Shown: positions 1-9,293, counted from the stretch's first letter. The stretch: DNA of 64,000 bases from DATJKD01 sp963834855 (GCA_963834855.1 CAWIDH010000017.1:246819-310818); one strand, 5' to 3'. Notes: generated by a model not told the origin, from the sequence alone. Translations and numbers: made by a program.

Positions 1-1398
1 GCCGATGCCCGTCCAGATCAGCAACCGGATCCAGGTGTCGCGCGGCAGGAAGAGCGTCATCCCGAGACACACGACCACGCCCGCGATGCAGGTGAGCCAC
101 GCCGCCGGCACCCGGAACGGACGTGCGGTGCCGGGCGAGGTGTAGCGCAGCACCAGCACGCCCGCGCAGACCGCCGCAAAGGCGAGCAGGATGCCGATCG
201 AGATCAGCTCGCCCAGCACGTCGAGCGGGAAGAGACCCGCGATCACGGCCGCGAACACACCGGTAATCGCTGTCGCGATGTGCGGCGTGCGGTATTTCGG
301 GTGCACCCGTTCCATCGCCGGCCAGAGCAGGCCGTCGCGCGACATCGCCATGAAAATGCGCGGCTGGCCGAGCAGCGACATCAGGATCACCGAGGTCATG
401 CCCATGATCGCGCCGATCTTGACCGGCAGCCCCAGCCAGAAGAGCTCCGGGTGCGCATCGAGCGCCACCGCGACCGGCGCCGCGACGTTGAGCTGCCCGT
501 AAGGCACCATGCCGGTCATGACCGCCGCCATCACGACATACAGCACGGTCGCGATCACGAGCGCCGCGAGGATGCCGATCGGCACGGTGCGCTGCGGATC
601 GCGCGCTTCCTGCGCGGTGGTGGCCGCCTGGTCGAAGCCGATGTAGGCGAAGAAGATGATCGCGGCGCCCGTCATGACGCCGCTCCAGCCGAAACTGCCG
701 GACCCGCCCGCGTTCTGCGGCAGGTAGGGGTGCCAGTTCGCGGTGTCGACGAAGGAGATGCCAACCAGGATGAACAGGATGATGATCGCGATCTTGATCG
801 CGACCATGACGTTGTTGATCCGCGTCGATTCCTGCACGCCGATGTAGCAGAGCCAGGACAGGGCCGCGACGATCAGCACCGCGGGCACGTTGAGCAGCGC
901 ACCCGTCGGACCGAGCGAGCCGTCCGCCAGCTTGCCGAGCGGCGCGTTCGTCAGTGCTGCCGGCAGCGTCACGCCGGCCTCGCCGAGCAGGTTGACGACG
1001 TAGCCGGACCAGCTGACGGCCACCGCCGACGCGGACATCAGGTACTCGAGCGCGAGGTTCCAGCCAACGAACCAGGCAAGGCCCTCGCCCAGGGTCGCGT
1101 AGGTGTAGCTGTAGGCGCTGCCGCAGATCGGGATCATCGAGGCGAGTTCGGCGTAGCAGAGCGCCGCGAGGCCGCAACCGATCGCGGCGACCAGGAAGGC
1201 GATGGTGATCGCCGGGCCGGTGTGCTGCGCCGCGACCGTTCCGGTGAGCACGAAAATCCCGGTGCCGATCATCGCGCCCAGGCCGACAGACGTGAGCGTG
1301 GCCGGGCCGAGCACCCGGTTGAGGCGCGGCGCGGATTCGATCTCCTGGGTGATGGCTGCGACGGACTTGCGGGCTGTGAGCTGCTTGATGACGGACAA
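1..1398 (-). CDS. APC-family amino acid permease (3' end outside window)
   Basis: The minus strand is open for 466 codons to the window edge. The start chosen is TTG at 1398, preceded by GGGGGA four bases upstream. The N-terminus has a short cytosolic stretch and then the glycine-rich first membrane helix (GAMIGTGIFVLTG, residues about 40-52) typical of cationic amino acid transporters of the APC superfamily. About twelve hydrophobic helices follow, including a GFDQAATTAQEARDP segment that matches the conserved FxGFDxxxxxAEEx(K/R)NPxR region. Known members exchange or import amino acids across the inner membrane; the substrate cannot be told here. Nearly the full family length (460-500 residues) is visible. 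It is transcribed divergently from the phosphatase operon. Confidence 0.85.
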   Translation of the reverse strand, partial: MSVIKQLTARKSVAAITQEIESAPRLNRVLGPATLTSVGLGAMIGTGIFVLTGTVAAQHTGPAITIAFLVAAIGCGLAALCYAELASMIPICGSAYSYTYATLGEGLAWFVGWNLALEYLMSASAVAVSWSGYVVNLLGEAGVTLPAALTNAPLGKLADGSLGPTGALLNVPAVLIVAALSWLCYIGVQESTRINNVMVAIKIAIIILFILVGISFVDTANWHPYLPQNAGGSGSFGWSGVMTGAAIIFFAYIGFDQAATTAQEARDPQRTVPIGILAALVIATVLYVVMAAVMTGMVPYGQLNVAAPVAVALDAHPELFWLGLPVKIGAIMGMTSVILMSLLGQPRIFMAMSRDGLLWPAMERVHPKYRTPHIATAITGVFAAVIAGLFPLDVLGELISIGILLAFAAVCAGVLVLRYTSPGTARPFRVPAAWLTCIAGVVVCLGMTLFLPRDTWIRLLIWTGIG

Positions 1399-1485
1399 GG
1401 GTCCCCCGATGCGTTCGAGTTCTGTGAAAGTCACCCGGCCGGTCCGGCTCCGGTCCGCGGCGGCGCACAGTATATGATTCGCGCA

Positions 1486-2976
1486 ATGAATGCGCCGCCC
1501 ACCGCGCTCCCGGAGTCCGTGCCCGCGCGCCCGATTCCGGATTCGTACTGGGTTATCCCCGGCCGGTTCCTGGCGGGCGGTCACCCGGGGTCGAATTCGC
1601 GCGCCGTGGCGATGGAGCGGCTCAGGCGCTTTCTCGCCGCCGGCGTGAGCTGCTTCATCGACCTGACGGAACCCGACGAGGCGCCCGCCTACGAGCCCTA
1701 CCTGCCGTTTGCTACGCCGGACGGTCGCCGGGTTGCCTACCTGCGCGAACCGATCCCGGATCACGACGTACCCGCGCGACCCGATTCGATGAGACGCATC
1801 CTGGCCATGATCGAGGACGCCCTCGCCGTGGGACACGTCGTCTATCTGCATTGCCGCGGCGGCGTCGGCCGCAGCGCCATGGTCGTCGGCTGCTGGCTCG
1901 TGAGCCACCGTCCCGGGCGCACCGACGTGCTCGAGGACCTGCAGGCGCTGTGGCGCCAGTCGGCGCGCTCCCGCGTGTGGCCGATGGTTCCCGAGACCGA
2001 CGAGCAGGCCGACTACGTGCGGAACTGGGCGGGCGTGTCGCGTCCGATGCCGCAGCTGGCTGGCCCCGCGCCGTCGCTGCGGGAACGTGCGGCCGGCGCG
2101 TTTCTCGGCCTCGCGGTGGGTGATGCGCTCGGGTCGTCGCAGACGGCGCCAGGTACGCCGGGCGCCTGGACGCAGCACACGGCGCTCGCACTCTGTGTCG
2201 CGGAGAGCCTGGTCGAATCGCGCGGCCTCGAACCCCGCGACCTCGTGGAGCGATTCCTTCGCTGGCAGGCCGAAGGCCATCTCGCCGCGACACCTGGGCC
2301 GCAGCAGGCCTCGGCGGACGTAGCCCGCGCGCTCGCGACCTATCGCTGGCGTGGCCAGCCCATGGCCGGGCCGCACGATCCTCGCGATCGCGGCACGGCG
2401 AGCCTGTCTCGCGCGGTCGTCGCGGCGCTCGTCGAGCCCGACGCGGCCGCGGCGGTCGCGCTGGCCGGCGAATGCTCGCGCCCGACGCACCAGTCGCCGA
2501 TCGTGGTGGATGCCTGCCGCTGCCTCGCGGCCATGACCGTCGGCGTGCTGCGTGGCGACGCGCGTGCGCTCCTCGACCGGCCGTACGCACCGGCCGTCGA
2601 CTTCTGGGACGCGCGCCCGCTCAAGCCGGAGGTCGCTTCGCTCGAGCGCGCGGTGCCGGCCGCCGAGCCGGGGCCTGCGGGGACCACGCCGCAGGCAGAC
2701 GCGATCCTCGCGCTCGCGCACGTGCGCGACGCCGTGGCCGGGGCGCAGCAGTTCGATGCCGCGGTGCGCGCGGCCGTGCTCGGCACGGCGGAGCCCGCGC
2801 TGACGGGCGCGCTGGCCGGCGCGCTTGCCGGCGGACTGCACGGCCTGCGCGGCATACCGCGGGACATGCTCGAGGCGCTGCGTCGCCGCGACCTGCTCGA
2901 GGCGCTGCTGACGCGGATGCTCGAGCATCGCGCGCGCGCGGCCGCCGTCACGAACGCGACGACCCCGCGCTCATGA
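1486..2976 (+). CDS. Dual-specificity phosphatase fused to an ADP-ribosylglycohydrolase-like domain
   Basis: The product has 496 residues. Residues about 1-190 form a cysteine-phosphatase domain with an intact CX5R loop (HCRGGVGRS, Cys123, Arg129), so this half should be able to remove phosphate from a protein or small molecule. Residues about 198-480 resemble ADP-ribosylglycohydrolase (AGAFLGLAVGDALG at its start, GALAGALAGGLHG near its end). The metal-binding motifs of that family are altered: the usual T-D-D triad reads TQHT (229-232), and the second Asp-rich site reads GTAEPA (433-438). The second half may therefore be non-catalytic or bind a ligand only. An in-frame ATG at 1474 is an alternative start; neither has a good ribosome binding site. 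The stop overlaps the next start (ATGA), implying translational coupling. Confidence 0.8.
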   Translation: MNAPPTALPESVPARPIPDSYWVIPGRFLAGGHPGSNSRAVAMERLRRFLAAGVSCFIDLTEPDEAPAYEPYLPFATPDGRRVAYLREPIPDHDVPARPDSMRRILAMIEDALAVGHVVYLHCRGGVGRSAMVVGCWLVSHRPGRTDVLEDLQALWRQSARSRVWPMVPETDEQADYVRNWAGVSRPMPQLAGPAPSLRERAAGAFLGLAVGDALGSSQTAPGTPGAWTQHTALALCVAESLVESRGLEPRDLVERFLRWQAEGHLAATPGPQQASADVARALATYRWRGQPMAGPHDPRDRGTASLSRAVVAALVEPDAAAAVALAGECSRPTHQSPIVVDACRCLAAMTVGVLRGDARALLDRPYAPAVDFWDARPLKPEVASLERAVPAAEPGPAGTTPQADAILALAHVRDAVAGAQQFDAAVRAAVLGTAEPALTGALAGALAGGLHGLRGIPRDMLEALRRRDLLEALLTRMLEHRARAAAVTNATTPRS

Positions 2977-4040
2977 CGGGGAGGAAGGCGCGTCGCCGGC
3001 CGGCGGCGGCCCGAACGCGCCCGCGACGCGAGCCCGCCTGGACACGCCTCGACGATGAGGCGCTGCTCGACATGCGCTTCTGCGACCTGAGGCTCCGCCT
3101 GTCGAGCTCGACGCTCGAGACACGGGTGCGGCAGCTGTACGGCGAGCTCGCCGCCAAGGGCATCCGGTTCCGGCCGCATTTCTGGCTCGCCGAGGAGTGG
3201 TTCTCGCCCGACGGCGTGCCCGGCATCGCGATCCCGTTCTACCTCGCGCATCCGCGGCTGACGCGGCTCGAGCGTCGCTTCATGCACGAGGTCGAGGGCG
3301 GCAACGACAAGTGGCTGATGCGCATCCTGCGCCACGAGACCGGCCACGCGATCGACACGGCGTTCGCGCTGCGGCGGCGCAAGGCCTGGCGGCAGGTGTT
3401 CGGCAAGGCGTCGCGACGCTACCCGAGCTACTACTCGCCGCGGCCCGCCAGCCGCCGCTTCGTGCTCCACCTCGGTCACTGGTACGCGCAGAGCCACCCG
3501 ACGGAGGACTTCGCCGAGACGTTTGCCGTCTGGCTGCCGCGGCGCTCGCGCTGGCGCAGCCAGTACGACGGCTGGCCGGCGAAGGCCAAGCTCGAGTTCG
3601 TCGATTCCACCATGCGCGGGCTCGAGGGCCGGCGTGCCATCCGGCTCAACCGCGACCTGGTCGAGCCGCTCGCGGACAATCGCCGCACGTTGCGCCAGCA
3701 CTACCGGCGGAAGCGCGAACGGTACGAGGTCGATACTTCCGTCGCTTTCGACCGGCGGCTGCAGCGCGTGTTCGGCCGCTGCGCCGACCATCCGCGCGCG
3801 GTCGCCGCCAGCCGCTTCCTGCGCGAGGTCCGCCCGCAGCTGCGCCGGCTGCTGATCCGCCGCGCGCGCATGCACCCGTACCTCGTCAATCACGTGATGC
3901 GTACGGCGACGCAGCGCGCGCGGCAGCTCGACCTGTGCGTGCGCGGCAGCCAGCGCGATGCGAAACGGCAGGTCGTGTCCATGCTCGAGAGAATCATGCT
4001 CGAAATGCTCTTGCGTGACCGGGAGAGTTTCGCACTATGA
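2973..4040 (+). CDS. Putative zinc metallopeptidase (HEXXH)
   Basis: This 355-residue protein starts at the ATG that overlaps the preceding TGA. It carries HETGH at residues 121-125, a zinc-binding HEXXH signature, and an acidic segment (SHPTEDFAETFAVWL, near residue 172) that could give the third ligand. This matches the family annotated as putative zinc-binding metallopeptidase. There is no signal peptide: the N-terminus is a basic, arginine/proline-rich stretch, and the C-terminal third is also very basic, so it is probably cytosolic. The substrate is unknown. Its place between a phosphatase and an ATP-grasp ligase, with 4-base overlaps on both sides, suggests it processes the same peptide or protein as they do; that is inference. 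Confidence 0.75.
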   Translation: MTGRKARRRPAAARTRPRREPAWTRLDDEALLDMRFCDLRLRLSSSTLETRVRQLYGELAAKGIRFRPHFWLAEEWFSPDGVPGIAIPFYLAHPRLTRLERRFMHEVEGGNDKWLMRILRHETGHAIDTAFALRRRKAWRQVFGKASRRYPSYYSPRPASRRFVLHLGHWYAQSHPTEDFAETFAVWLPRRSRWRSQYDGWPAKAKLEFVDSTMRGLEGRRAIRLNRDLVEPLADNRRTLRQHYRRKRERYEVDTSVAFDRRLQRVFGRCADHPRAVAASRFLREVRPQLRRLLIRRARMHPYLVNHVMRTATQRARQLDLCVRGSQRDAKRQVVSMLERIMLEMLLRDRESFAL

Positions 4041-5065
4041 AGAAACAGCGCGTGCTGCTGCTGGTCCACGAGACGCTGATCCCGCCGGAGAGCCTCGAGG
4101 GACACACCGAGCAGGAGATCGACGAGTGGCGCACGGAGTTCGACGTCTCGACGACCCTGCGCGCGATGGGCCACGAGGTCAAGGTGCTCGGGATGGGCGA
4201 CAACCTCGCCGAGCTGCGCGCCGCGATCACGGACTGGAAGCCCGACATCGCCTTCAACCTGCTCGAGGAATTCCAGGGCATCGTCACCTACGACCAGTAC
4301 GTGGTCGCCTTCCTCGAGCTCATGCGGCTGCCGTACACCGGCTGCAACCCGCGCGGGCTCATGATCTCCCGCGACAAGGCGCTGTCGAAGCAGATCCTCG
4401 CCTACCACCGCATCCCGACCGCGCGCTTCGCGCTGCTGCCGCGCAACCGCCGTTACCGGGAGCCGAAACGACTCCAGTTCCCGCTGTTCGTCAAGTCGGC
4501 GACCGAGGACGCATCGCTCGGCATCGCGCAGGCGTCGCTCGTGTACGACGGCCAGAAGCTGCGCGAGCGGGTGGAGTTCATCCACGATCAGACGACTTCC
4601 GACGCGCTCGTCGAGGAATACATCGAGGGCCGGGAGCTCTACATCGGCGTCGTGGGCAACGAGCGTCTCACGACCTACCCGCTCTGGGAGCTCGACTTCG
4701 GCACGCTCCCCGAGGCCATGGCGGGCATCGCGACCCGCAAGGTGAAATGGGACGTGAAGTACCAGCGCAAGCACGGCATCAGCACCGGCCCGGCGACGAA
4801 CCTGCCGGACGGCCTGCCGGCGCGGATGGCGGGGCTCGCGCGACGCATCTACCGCGCGCTGTTCCTGAGCGGCTACGCGCGCATCGACGTGCGGCTCAAG
4901 CCCGACGGCAGCGTCCTGGTGCTCGAGGCCAACGCAAACCCGAACCTCGAGAAGGAGGAGGACTTCGCCATCTCGGCGCAGGCGGCCGGGGTCGGCTACG
5001 AGCGACTGCTGGAGCGGATCATGCTCTCGGGCATGGGCTACGAGGCCGCCTGGCGCCAGACCTGA
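4037..5065 (+). CDS. ATP-grasp ligase related to D-alanine--D-alanine ligase
   Basis: This 342-residue protein overlaps the metallopeptidase stop by 4 bases. It has the D-Ala-D-Ala ligase layout: an N-terminal domain (residues about 1-100) ending in YTGCNPRGLMISRDK, a central ATP-grasp lobe (LFVKSATEDASLGI, and LVEEYIEGRELYIGVVGN), and the C-terminal metal/ATP motif LEANANPNL (about residue 297). Enzymes of this fold use ATP to join a carboxylate to an amine. A second copy next to a cell-wall cluster would be called Ddl, but here the neighbours are a phosphatase and a peptidase, so the substrate is probably a different peptide or amino acid. Fold assignment is firm, substrate unknown. Confidence 0.8.
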   Translation: MKKQRVLLLVHETLIPPESLEGHTEQEIDEWRTEFDVSTTLRAMGHEVKVLGMGDNLAELRAAITDWKPDIAFNLLEEFQGIVTYDQYVVAFLELMRLPYTGCNPRGLMISRDKALSKQILAYHRIPTARFALLPRNRRYREPKRLQFPLFVKSATEDASLGIAQASLVYDGQKLRERVEFIHDQTTSDALVEEYIEGRELYIGVVGNERLTTYPLWELDFGTLPEAMAGIATRKVKWDVKYQRKHGISTGPATNLPDGLPARMAGLARRIYRALFLSGYARIDVRLKPDGSVLVLEANANPNLEKEEDFAISAQAAGVGYERLLERIMLSGMGYEAAWRQT

Positions 5066-5072
5066 GCGTCGA

Positions 5073-5717
5073 TCAGCCCCCGGTGCCCGTCGCCGCCTCG
5101 ACTTCCTGTTCCGCGTCCCGGATCCACGTCGCGACGTGCGGGTCGGCGACCACGTGCGCGTAGTACTCGCGCGCTCCCGCGGAGAGCATCGCACCGTAGG
5201 TCCGACAGCGCAGCACGACGGGCGCGTACATCGCATCGGCGATGCTGAAGTCGCCGAAGAGCCACGGCCCGTCCGGCGCCGCCTTGGCGCGACATCCGCT
5301 CCAGATCGCGTCGATGCGCGCAAGATCGTTCAGGGCCCCGGCCGAAAGCGGTGCGGTGAGCCCGGTGGCCGCGGCGCTGAACGACCAGGCGGTGCGCAGC
5401 GACTCGAACCCCGAGTGCATCTCGGCGGCCAGCGACCGCGCCCGGGCGCGTTTCGCCTGCTCGCGCGGCCAGGCCGCGCCGTCCGTGAGCTCGTCCAGGT
5501 ATTCGCCGATTGCGAGCGAATCCCAGATCGCGAGCTCGCCGTCGAGCAGCACCGGCACCCGCCGCGCGGGCGAATAGCGCAGGATCTGCTCGTGGAACGC
5601 GGGAGTGTCGAGCCGCAGCCGGATCTCCTCGAACGGCAGGCCGAGCTGCCGGAGCGCGATCCATGCGCGGAACGACCATGACGACAGGTTTCTGTCGCCT
5701 AAGACCAGGGTCAGCAT
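5073..5717 (-). CDS. Glutathione S-transferase family protein
   Basis: The product has 214 residues, starting at the ATG at 5717. The N-terminal half is a thioredoxin-fold domain with NLSSWSFRAW (a serine-containing active-site segment like that of zeta- and YfcF-type transferases), a cis-proline region (RRVPVLLDG) and the glutathione-binding IWDSLAIGEYLDE. The C-terminal half is all-helical, with FGDFSIADAMYAPVV, the conserved N-capping box. It likely conjugates or reduces electrophilic substrates with glutathione in the cytosol. It runs convergently with the ATP-grasp gene, 7 bases away. The ORF can be read further upstream, but only this start gives a normal GST length. Confidence 0.85.
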   Translation of the reverse strand: MLTLVLGDRNLSSWSFRAWIALRQLGLPFEEIRLRLDTPAFHEQILRYSPARRVPVLLDGELAIWDSLAIGEYLDELTDGAAWPREQAKRARARSLAAEMHSGFESLRTAWSFSAAATGLTAPLSAGALNDLARIDAIWSGCRAKAAPDGPWLFGDFSIADAMYAPVVLRCRTYGAMLSAGAREYYAHVVADPHVATWIRDAEQEVEAATGTGG

Positions 5718-5817
5718 GCCCGCATCATAGCCGCGCACGGCCGTTGCCTGCGGTTCCACGAGAAGTTGCGACGCCGTCGCGCCTGCCAGTAGGCTCACGC
5801 ACGGAGGTTCGGGCACC

Positions 5818-6287
5818 ATGAGCAAACAGCCGGCATCGCACGGCCCGAACGGTCGAACGCGCAGGCCACGCGCGCTCGCCCGCGTGCTTTTCGCGGCGCT
5901 GGTCGCCGTCCCGGCCGCGTCGCCGGCTAGGACACGCCCTGGCGACAGGTGCACGCGATGCTGCGCCTCGCAGCCGGACGGACGGCCGGCATCGCGCCGC
6001 AGTCCGAGCCGCGCGTGCTGCAGACCGCGCTGCTCGATTTCTACGTCGAGTACACGCTGCTGGTCCCCATCGCCGACCCGGCCCGCCGCGCGCTCGTGCT
6101 CTCCGAGCTGCACGCCAATATCCAGGACGTGTTCAACGAGAATGGCGTGCAGATCATGACGCCGAACTACGAGGCCGATCCCGCGCAGCCCAAGGTCGTG
6201 GCGAGCGCCGACTGGTTCCGATCGCCGGCGCCGCGCGCCGACGCCGGGCTCGAGGCCGGCACCGCCGGCGGGAGCGCCGCGCCGTGA
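5818..6287 (+). pseudogene. MscS-type mechanosensitive channel remnant (internal deletion)
   Basis: Two out-of-frame pieces are seen. From ATG 5818 a signal-peptide-like N-terminus is read (basic start, then RVLFAALVAVPAASPA). From about 5931 another frame, opening right after a TAG, reads DTPWRQVHAMLRLAAGRT, then DFYVEYTLLVPI and NENGVQIMTPNYEADP, which is the C-terminal cytoplasmic domain of MscS channels. The pore helices and most of the beta domain (several hundred residues) are missing, so a large internal deletion has joined the two ends. A GTG at 5949 could start a 112-residue leftover. The fragment cannot form a channel alone. Its stop overlaps the next GTG start. Confidence 0.7.
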
Positions 6288-6586
6288 GCCACGCGCTGCG
6301 ATGCTGGAAGTGCGGCGCGTCGCTCGCCGAGCTCAGCCTGCCGTTGCGCCGGCTGGACGAATGTCCAGCCTGCCACGCGGAGCTGCACGTCTGTCTCATG
6401 TGCGAGTTCTATGACACGAGCGTCGCCAAGAGCTGCCGCGAGACCATCGCGGAGGAAGTCAAGGACAAGCAGCGCGCCAATTTCTGCGACTATTTCCGCC
6501 CGAGCGAGCACGCTTATCGACCCGGCGACCAGTCCGCGGCGGACAAGGCGAAGGCGGAGCTAGAGGCGCTGTTCGGTCGGAAATGA
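6284..6586 (+). CDS. Small cysteine-rich (zinc-ribbon-like) protein
   Basis: This 100-residue protein starts at a GTG overlapping the mscS stop (GTGA). The first 70 residues contain paired cysteines (CWKCG, CPAC, CLMC, then SCRET and FCDYF), suggesting one or two zinc ribbons. The C-terminus is charged and helical (ADKAKAELEALFGRK). There is no signal peptide or membrane helix. Similar small proteins occur in gammaproteobacteria without an assigned role. Coupling to the former mscS gene is seen, but a shared function is not established. Confidence 0.7.
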   Translation: MSHALRCWKCGASLAELSLPLRRLDECPACHAELHVCLMCEFYDTSVAKSCRETIAEEVKDKQRANFCDYFRPSEHAYRPGDQSAADKAKAELEALFGRK

Positions 6587-6604
6587 ACGCGTACACACAG
6601 GGTG

Positions 6605-8363
6605 ATGCCGATGACGATGATCGTCGCTGCGATTGCGCGCCGGGCCGGGAGCGGGCCGCGGCTGCTCTCCGTGGTACTGGCTGGCGCGGCGTGCGCAGGC
6701 TGTGCCGCGGCGCCGGGTGATCCCGCGCCCCTGCAGGCCACGGCGGCCGTTGACGCGACGTCGGCCGCGGCGTCATCCGTGGCCGCGTCGGGCAGCGTCG
6801 TGCGCGCACGACCGGAGATCTACGCCCCGTTTACGCTGACCGCGGACCTCGCCGCGCTGACGCCGGACGAGCGGCGGATGCTGGCGCTCTTCATGGACGC
6901 GGCCGTGATCATGGACGGGCTCTTCTGGCAGCAGGCGTACGGCGATCGCGACCGGCTGCTCGCGGGCCTCGGCGACCCGGTCCTGCGCCGCTTCGCCGAG
7001 ATCAACTACGGGCCCTGGGACCGGCTGGACGACAACAGGCCCTTCGTGCCGGGGGTGGGTCCGAAGCCGCAAGGTGCGGCGTTCTATCCGCCCGACATGA
7101 GCCGCGAGGAATTCGAGCGGGCGGAGCTTCCGGGCAAGGCCGGTCTCTACACCTTCATCACGCGCGATGGCCAGGGTGCGCTCGCAGCTGGTGCCCTACC
7201 GCGTTCGCTTCGCGACGGAGCTGCGCCGGGCCGCGGCGCTCCTCGAGGAGGCCGCCGCGCTCTCGCCGGATCCGGGGCTGCGCAGCTACCTCGAGTTGCG
7301 TGCGGACGCCCTCGCAAGCGACGACTATCGCGCGAGCGACATGGCGTGGCTCGACATGAAGGACAACCGGATCGACCTGGTGATCGGGCCGATCGAGACC
7401 TACGAGGACCGGCTCTTCGGCTACAAGGCGGCCTACGAGGCGTACGTGCTGGTGAAGGACATGGACTGGAGCAGGCGCCTGGCGCGCTATGCGGCGATGC
7501 TCCCGGAGCTGCAGCGCGGTCTGCCGGTGCCGGACGCCTACAAGGCCGAGGCTGCCGGCGCCGATTCCGACCTCAACGCCTACGACGTCGTCTACTACGC
7601 GGGCGACTGCAATTCCGGATCGAAGACGATCGCGATCAACCTGCCGAACGACGAGCAGGTGCAGCTCGCCAAGGGCACGCGCCGCCTGCAGCTCAAGAAC
7701 GCCATGCGCGCGAAGTTCGAGAAGATCCTCGTGCCGATCGCCGACGAGCTGATCGCGCAGGAACAGCGCCGGCATGTCACGTTCGATGCGTTTTTCGCGG
7801 ACACCATGTTCCATGAGGTCGCGCACGGGCTCGGCATCAAGAACACGATCAACGGCCGCGGCACGGTGCGCGAGGCGCTCAAGGATCACGCGGGCGCGCT
7901 CGAGGAGGGCAAGGCCGACGTGCTCGGGCTGTACATGATCACGAAGCTGCACGAGCGTGGCGAGCTCACGGGTACGCTCCAGGACTACTACGTGACATTT
8001 CTTGCCGGCATCTTCCGCTCGGTGCGTTTCGGCGCGGCGTCGGCGCATGGCCAGGCCAACATGGTGCGGTTCAACTATTTCGCCGAGCACGGCGCATTCG
8101 CGCGCGACGCCGCTACCGGGCGCTACCGCGTGGACATGGCGAAGATGCGCCAGGCGGTCGACGGCCTCTCCGGGTTGATCCTGCGCCTGCAGGGTGACGG
8201 CGACTACGCGGGCGTTGCCGAGCTCGCAAGGCAGCGCGGCGTGATCGGGCCGCAGCTGCGCGCCGACCTGGACCGTCTCGCCGCCCGCAGCATTCCGGTC
8301 GACGTGGTGTTCGAGCAGGGCAAGGCGGTGCTGGGCCTCGGCACCGCGGCGAGCGCGCGATGA
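6605..8363 (+). CDS. M49-like (dipeptidyl-peptidase III type) lipoprotein, frameshifted
   Basis: The N-terminus reads as a lipoprotein signal (hydrophobic LLSVVLAGAACAGC) followed by an Ala/Ser-rich linker, so the product is probably anchored at the outer membrane or periplasmic. The reading frame changes near 7165-7180. Removing one C from the GGCC there joins ITRDG to the second frame (LVPYRVRFATELRRAA). The C-terminal half holds HEVAHG (an HEXXH zinc motif) and, about 30 residues later, EEGKAD, the layout of the metallopeptidase M49 group (HEXXGH/EExxAE in dipeptidyl-peptidase III). Known relatives remove dipeptides. GTG 6602 and ATG 6611 are alternative starts. The stop overlaps the pirin start, so the two are likely one transcript. 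Confidence 0.7.
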
Positions 8364-9232
8364 GCATCGAGCGCGTCATCGAGGGTCGGCCGCGGGATCT
8401 CGGCGGTTTCAGCGTGCGTCGCCTGCTGCCGGCGAGCGGCCGGCAGACGATCGGCCCGTTCATCTTCTTCGATCACATCGGGCCCGCGACGTTCGCGCAG
8501 GGCGAGGGCGTCGACGTGCGGCCGCACCCGCACATCGGGCTTGCGACGGTCACCTACCTGTTCGAAGGGGAGTTCACGCACCGTGACAGCCTGGGCACGG
8601 AGCAGCTCATCCGTGCGGGCGACGTCAACTGGATGGTCGCCGGGCGGGGCATCGTGCACTCCGAGCGCACGCCGCCGGCGCTGCGCCGCGAGCCGCAGGG
8701 CTCGCACGTCCACGGCATCCAGACCTGGGTTGCGTTGCCGAAGGCGGCCGAGGAAGTCGAGCCCTCGTTCGTGCATCATCCGGCGCGCGAGCTGCCCGAG
8801 ATCCGCCGTGCCGGGTGCGTGCTGCGGCTGGTCGCGGGCGAGGGCTGGGGTGAGCGCTCGCCGGTCGCGCTCAGCTCCCCGACGCTGCACGCCGATGCGA
8901 ACCTTTCGGCGGGTGCCTCCCTCGGGCTGCCCGACGGTGTCGCCGAGCGCGGCGTGTACGTCGCGCAGGGCGAGATCGACGTCGCCGGCCGCAGGCACAG
9001 TGTCGGCGAGCTCGTGGAGTTCGCCGCAGGCGACGCCGCGTTCACGGCGGTGCAGGACTCGCGGGTGCTCGTGATCGGCGGCGCGTCGCTCGACGGGCCG
9101 CGCTACATCTGGTGGAACTTCGTCTCGAGCTCGCGCGAGCGCCTTGAACGCGCGAAGCGCGACTGGCGCGAGGAGCGTTTCGCGCCGGTGCCAGGCGATT
9201 CGGAACGCATGCCGTTGCCGGAGGACCGCTAG
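8360..9232 (+). CDS. Pirin family protein
   Basis: This 290-residue protein is a clear pirin: two cupin domains, with the N-terminal metal-binding set PHPHIGLATVTYLFEG (two His), and GRGIVHSE and HGIQTWVALP further on. The C-terminal cupin is conserved in shape (VYVAQGEIDVAG). Bacterial pirins are cytosolic Fe(II) proteins; some act as quercetinases and others modulate pyruvate metabolism. The exact role here is unknown. The ATG overlaps the stop of the M49-like gene by 4 bases. Confidence 0.9.
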   Translation: MSIERVIEGRPRDLGGFSVRRLLPASGRQTIGPFIFFDHIGPATFAQGEGVDVRPHPHIGLATVTYLFEGEFTHRDSLGTEQLIRAGDVNWMVAGRGIVHSERTPPALRREPQGSHVHGIQTWVALPKAAEEVEPSFVHHPARELPEIRRAGCVLRLVAGEGWGERSPVALSSPTLHADANLSAGASLGLPDGVAERGVYVAQGEIDVAGRRHSVGELVEFAAGDAAFTAVQDSRVLVIGGASLDGPRYIWWNFVSSSRERLERAKRDWREERFAPVPGDSERMPLPEDR

Positions 9233-9293
9233 CCGCTGGTCGCCGCCGCCCGGGCGCGGTTCGGCTCGCCGACGCTCGGCCGCCGTGGCTGCT

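Noticed and set aside
280..1473. Long plus-strand open frame upstream of the phosphatase
   Set aside because: It is antisense to the amino acid permease and reads as arginine/histidine-rich shadow coding; only the part from 1486 has domains.
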